This document shows positions 7,275 to 9,894 of a stretch of DNA of 9,894 nucleotides, piece by piece; the first letter of the stretch is position 1; every line of letters begins with the position of its first letter. The position numbers and the translations under genes were made by a program. Source of the stretch: an uncultured Lachnospiraceae bacterium. Lineage in GTDB: Bacteria; Bacillota; Clostridia; Lachnospirales; Lachnospiraceae. The stretch spans positions 1-9,894 of the forward strand of contig CAJTVL010000121.1 in assembly GCA_910579425.1 (NCBI GenBank), written 5' to 3'. The notes under the pieces were generated by a model. That model saw only the letters and a program-made list of their open reading frames with translations, ran no database searches and was not told the DNA's origin.

Positions 7275-8228
7275 TCATTCCTGCTCCGTTTCCAATTTAC
7301 GAATCATCTCTCTCATTTGATCCAACTGCTTCTGGTACATCGGATATCCATGCATTGTTGTATTTCTGATTCGCATATGATAGTCTCCATAAATTATTTT
7401 TAAAACAGAATCATATCCCACAGGAACCGGCACACCAAAGCCTTCAAAGGCCGTATATTCCACATCTTCAAACCATTCCCGCCGATAGACTTTATGGTTC
7501 CAGTTGATATAATCCATGTACATTACAAGGTTATCACTGGATCTCTTCCCAAACTGCATTGTCACCTGATTGCCCAGCCAGTATAGCTTTGAAACAAGAG
7601 CTTCTTTTTGCTCCGGAGCAAGAAGCCAGGGCTTAAAGGAGATATGACATTTATTTTCTAAAAATGAAAGTGCATTCTTTAATTTTATTGTATTCTCAAG
7701 AGTTCTTTCCTCTTTATTTACCATGGTAGCAGTAGTGCTTATCACATCAAACACTTCCCGCTCCCTTTCCTGCTCCCTTGCATCCGCCGGAAGATAATCC
7801 AACGGGAAAATATCCACCCCCACCACAAACGGACACCCATGAAAATTCTGTAATCTTCTCGGCTCTATACTGACAGAACGGGCGTTTAATATGCAGGAAT
7901 GAAACTGAAGATAACCCAGCTCAGTCAGTGGGCTGTGTACAATATAGCCCTCCGGCAGTTCCTTCGGAGCAACCTGGAGGAACCGCATATAGTCATCCCG
8001 CTCCATCCAGATGTCCATATCGTCATCCCATGGAACAAAACCTTCATGCCGGATCGCACCAAGCAGCGTCCCATAAGCCGCATACCAGGTAATTTCATGC
8101 CGCTCGCAGATTTCCGCAATCTCCCGAAGTACCTCCAGCTCCGCCGCCCACACGGTTTTCATGGTTGCATCAACCAGGAACCCCTCTATCTCCTGCTCCT
8201 TAAAAAATTCCTTGGGAAAGTCTAACAT
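7275..8228 (-). CDS. licD: LicD family phosphotransferase, paralogue B
   Basis: A 317-residue LicD protein, second in the array and the shortest of the four. It carries AAYGTLLGAIRHEGFVPWDD (51-69) with D68-D70 and D72, FHGCPFVVGVDIFPLD (129-144), and FEGFGVPVP plus YGDY (261-283). It pairs with paralogue A (HEG-VPWDDD, LVMYMDY-NW and NW-HK-Y are shared). ATG 8228 is chosen over the in-frame GTG at 8231: AAAGGAG (8234-8240) is five bases from the ATG, and all four paralogues begin ML-F at the same alignment column. The ATG shares one base with the TGA of paralogue A (TGATG), implying translational coupling. As with the other members, a CDP-linked donor is expected from the family. A choline donor is less likely here because no choline uptake or activation gene (licA, licB or licC) is in view. 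Confidence 0.88.
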   Translation of the reverse strand: MLDFPKEFFKEQEIEGFLVDATMKTVWAAELEVLREIAEICERHEITWYAAYGTLLGAIRHEGFVPWDDDMDIWMERDDYMRFLQVAPKELPEGYIVHSPLTELGYLQFHSCILNARSVSIEPRRLQNFHGCPFVVGVDIFPLDYLPADAREQEREREVFDVISTTATMVNKEERTLENTIKLKNALSFLENKCHISFKPWLLAPEQKEALVSKLYWLGNQVTMQFGKRSSDNLVMYMDYINWNHKVYRREWFEDVEYTAFEGFGVPVPVGYDSVLKIIYGDYHMRIRNTTMHGYPMYQKQLDQMREMIRKLETEQE

Positions 8229-9232
8229 CACTGCTCCTTTAGTTCTTCCATGCGCTTTCTTTTTGCTTCCGCAATCAGCTCATCCAGCCGCGCATATTTT
8301 TCCTCCAGGTCTCCTACAACATCCCGGATATGCTTAAGCTGCTTATTATAAAGAGGATAATCATGCATTGCCCCTGCATTCACACGTATATTATAGTCTC
8401 CGTAAATACGCTTTAGGATTTCATCATAACCTGCCGGTACAGGAATCAAAAATCCTTCAAAGGGCTGATGGATTACCTCATCAAACCACTCTTTGTTATA
8501 TATTTTGTGAGGCCAATTGGCATAATCCATATACATCACAAGTTGGTCTCCATCTGCCTCGGTGAAGCTTGTACATAACTGGTTTGCTATCTTATAAATA
8601 GCCGAAGCCAATACCTCGCCCTGACGCTTATCCCGCTCCAGATCTACCCCGCATACCTCTTCTATCGTATCCAAGGCATCCTGGAGATCTGCCTCCTCTT
8701 CCTCATTCCGCTCTTCCTGCTTTAGCAGAAGTGCTGACAAACCAAGAACATAAAAAATTGCCTTTTGCCCTTCCCGGTCTTCCTCATTGTCTGGCAGAAA
8801 ATCAAGGGGAAAAATATCCACCCCCACCAGAAACGGGCAGCCGTGAAAATTGCGAAGACGTTCTTCGCTTACACTGATCGAACTTGAGTTAAAAACACAG
8901 GAATGGAACTCCTTATATCCTCTATCTGTTAACGGACTTTCCACTATATAACCGTCAGGAAGCTCTTTCGGCGCTACCTCCATAAATTTATTATAGTCGT
9001 CCCGTTTCATCCAAATATCAAGATCATCGTCCCAGGGTACATATCCCTCATGACGGATCGCTCCAAGTAAGGTCCCATATGCCGCATACCACTGTATACC
9101 ATGACGTTCGCATACCTCAGAAATCTCCCGGAGCACTTCCAACTCAGCCGCCCAAAACACTTTCATGGTACTGCAGATTGTAAAATCCTCTCTTACCTCT
9201 TCCAAAAAAAATTCCTGTGGAAAATCCAACAT
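8228..9232 (-). CDS. licD: LicD family phosphotransferase, paralogue A
   Basis: A 334-residue LicD protein, first gene after flagellin. Motifs: AAYGTLLGAIRHEGYVPWDD (51-69) with the D68-D70/D72 metal-binding cluster, FHGCPFLVGVDIFPLD (129-144), and PFEGF, IPVP and YGDY between 257 and 280. The middle segment (about 150-230) is acidic (EERNEEEEADLQD). A charged C-terminal extension (about 308-334, rich in K, R and E, and probably helical or coiled-coil) is longer than in paralogue B. No signal peptide or membrane span is seen. AAGGAG at 9240-9245 lies seven bases from the ATG and abuts the flagellin terminator U-tract. It therefore has no visible promoter of its own and probably depends on transcription from upstream. 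Confidence 0.89.
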   Translation of the reverse strand: MLDFPQEFFLEEVREDFTICSTMKVFWAAELEVLREISEVCERHGIQWYAAYGTLLGAIRHEGYVPWDDDLDIWMKRDDYNKFMEVAPKELPDGYIVESPLTDRGYKEFHSCVFNSSSISVSEERLRNFHGCPFLVGVDIFPLDFLPDNEEDREGQKAIFYVLGLSALLLKQEERNEEEEADLQDALDTIEEVCGVDLERDKRQGEVLASAIYKIANQLCTSFTEADGDQLVMYMDYANWPHKIYNKEWFDEVIHQPFEGFLIPVPAGYDEILKRIYGDYNIRVNAGAMHDYPLYNKQLKHIRDVVGDLEEKYARLDELIAEAKRKRMEELKEQ

Positions 9233-9239
9233 AATATTT

Positions 9240-9245
9240 CTCCTT
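9240..9245 (-). promoter_or_regulatory. Ribosome binding site of licD paralogue A, abutting terminator
   Basis: AAGGAG on the minus strand, seven bases before the ATG at 9232. It begins at the very next base after the U6 tract of the flagellin terminator, so transcription that stops there excludes the site, whereas read-through exposes it. Confidence 0.8.
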
Positions 9246-9278
9246 AAAAAATTAGGAGCTGACTTTCGTCAGCTCCTA
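9246..9278 (-). terminator. Intrinsic terminator downstream of flagellin
   Basis: On the minus strand a perfect 10-bp stem (TAGGAGCTGA paired with TCAGCTCCTA, 9253-9262 and 9269-9278, 6-nt loop) is followed by A then six U (9251-9246). It begins 26 nt after the flagellin stop, the usual place for a strong flagellin terminator. On the plus strand the hairpin is followed only by a weak, interrupted T-run, so it works mainly in the flagellin direction. Confidence 0.9.
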
Positions 9279-9304
9279 TGGTAGTTTTAATTAATTTGCA
9301 ATGA

Positions 9305-9894
9305 TTAACCCAGAAGAGACAATACACCCTGATTAGTCTGGTTAGCCTGTGCCAACATAGCCTGACCTGCCTGAGCAAGGATCTGGTTGTTGGAGTATCT
9401 AACCATCTCTGTAGCCATATCTGTATCACGGATAGAGGACTCAGCGCTTGTGGTGTTCTCAACAACATTGTCCAGATTGTTGATAGTGTGCTCAAGTCTG
9501 TTCTGAACAGCACCCAATTTAGCTCTCTGCTTATTGAGATTCTTAATAGCGTTCTTTACGCTCTTGTTCAGACTCTGTGATGCACTCTGAGTCTTAGCAT
9601 TAGCAGCTGCACTAAGACTAAGCTTTGCACAGTTCATTGCTGTGATGCTCAGTGTGATATACTGTGACTGCTCAGCACCTACCTGAAGTTTGATACCTGC
9701 AGAACAGCTACCATTCAACAGTTTTCTTTCATTGAATGTTGTTGTGGAAGCTACACGGTCAATTTCACTCATGAGTTGTTTCACTTCCAGATTGATGTAA
9801 GAACGATCTTCTGACTGAAGAGTACCGTTAGCACCCTTTACTGCCAACTCATTCAGACGCTGTAACATATCATGTACTTCATTCAAAGCACCTT
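9305..9894 (-). CDS. fliC: Flagellin, C-terminal 195 residues (5' end outside window)
   Basis: This is the subunit of the flagellar filament, exported through the flagellar type III apparatus. The visible part begins inside the N-terminal D1 helix (ALNEVHDMLQRLNELAVKGA, then NGT) and ends with the D1/D0 C-terminal helices: LGAVQNRLEHTINNLDNVVE, SSIRDTDMATEMVRYSN and QANQTNQGVLSLLG. Only about 60 residues lie between FNERKLLNG and the C-terminal helix, so the variable D2/D3 domains are absent and the full protein is probably about 265-275 residues. The exposed middle is serine-, threonine- and asparagine-rich, a possible glycosylation surface. Two cysteines (GSCSAG and NCAKL) are unusual for flagellin. 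The frame continues past the TTG at 9886 to the window edge, so that codon is an internal leucine. The following licD, epimerase and glycosyltransferase genes suggest dedicated modification machinery. Confidence 0.95.
   Translation of the reverse strand, partial: GALNEVHDMLQRLNELAVKGANGTLQSEDRSYINLEVKQLMSEIDRVASTTTFNERKLLNGSCSAGIKLQVGAEQSQYITLSITAMNCAKLSLSAAANAKTQSASQSLNKSVKNAIKNLNKQRAKLGAVQNRLEHTINNLDNVVENTTSAESSIRDTDMATEMVRYSNNQILAQAGQAMLAQANQTNQGVLSLLG

Larger units (their letters stand above)
5304..9232 (-). repeat. Tandem array of four licD paralogues
   Basis: Four licD genes lie head to tail with junctions of TGATG, TGAaATG and TAATG. Their first 150 residues align without gaps: W27-A-A-E at the same column, then GT/SLLG at 53-57, WDDD at 67-70 and FPLD at 141-144. 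They differ mainly in a central helical segment (150-240) and at the C-terminus. Signature differences (HEG versus HQG before WDDD; MYMDY-NW versus MYLDYLK) group A with B and C with D. This suggests an early duplication followed by two later ones, or two imported pairs. Confidence 0.8.

Noticed and set aside
5304..9232. Phosphocholine decoration system (classical lic operon)
   Set aside because: No choline kinase, choline transporter or LicC-type cytidylyltransferase is visible; the activation genes present point to a polyol phosphate.
9244..9513. 89-codon minus-strand open frame within flagellin
   Set aside because: Frame-shifted shadow of the flagellin C-terminus; it runs through the terminator hairpin and shows no family features.
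9305..9886. Flagellin starting at TTG 9886
   Set aside because: The frame stays open to the window edge and the codons before it (G-A) match the normal flagellin helix, so TTG is an internal leucine and the gene is partial.

Overview
The window looks like a flagellin-linked surface-modification locus from a low-to-mid GC Firmicute of the class Clostridia, most likely Lachnospiraceae (Roseburia/Eubacterium/Clostridium XIVa type). The reasons are a short flagellin with typical clostridial terminal domains, strong AGGAGG-type ribosome binding sites on every gene, and CgeB-type glycosyltransferases and LicD proteins beside flagellin. The taxonomic call is inference from gene style, not from any marker gene.

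Layout. Positions 1-117 (+) appear to be the last 38 codons of an upstream gene. They are followed by a purine-rich leader and a CgeB-like glycosyltransferase (262-1548, +). Everything else is on the minus strand and reads right to left. It starts with the 3' part of a flagellin gene (9305-9894, cut by the window edge) and a strong intrinsic terminator (9246-9278). Four tandem licD paralogues follow (9232 to 5304) with 1-nt overlaps or gaps. Next come a ribulose-phosphate 3-epimerase homologue (4620-5285), a second CgeB-like glycosyltransferase (3388-4563), an IspD/TarI-type CTP:polyol-phosphate cytidylyltransferase (2634-3335) and a GatD-like zinc polyol(-phosphate) dehydrogenase (1559-2611). 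The plus and minus units converge with only 10 nt between their stop codons. No stretch above 300 nt lacks a gene. I saw no tRNA, rRNA, CRISPR array or mobile element.

How the genes may work together. The epimerase, dehydrogenase and cytidylyltransferase form a plausible short route: pentulose 5-phosphate, then polyol phosphate, then CDP-polyol. LicD proteins belong to the same phosphotransferase group as the fukutin/FKRP ribitol-phosphate transferases and are natural users of CDP-activated polyols or choline. The CgeB-type glycosyltransferases would make the sugar acceptor. The simplest reading is an operon that attaches glycans and decorates them with phosphodiester-linked polyol (ribitol, arabinitol or similar), with the adjacent flagellin as the likely target. 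The individual families are recognised with good confidence. The polyol identity, the flagellin target and the order of LicD action are inference.

Most notable signals are the four-licD array, which resolves into two pairs (A/B and C/D), and the ribosome binding site of the first licD lying directly against the U-tract of the flagellin terminator. That leaves no room for a separate promoter there and suggests that the modification genes are expressed by terminator read-through. The flagellin also has two cysteines and no room for the usual variable D2/D3 domains.
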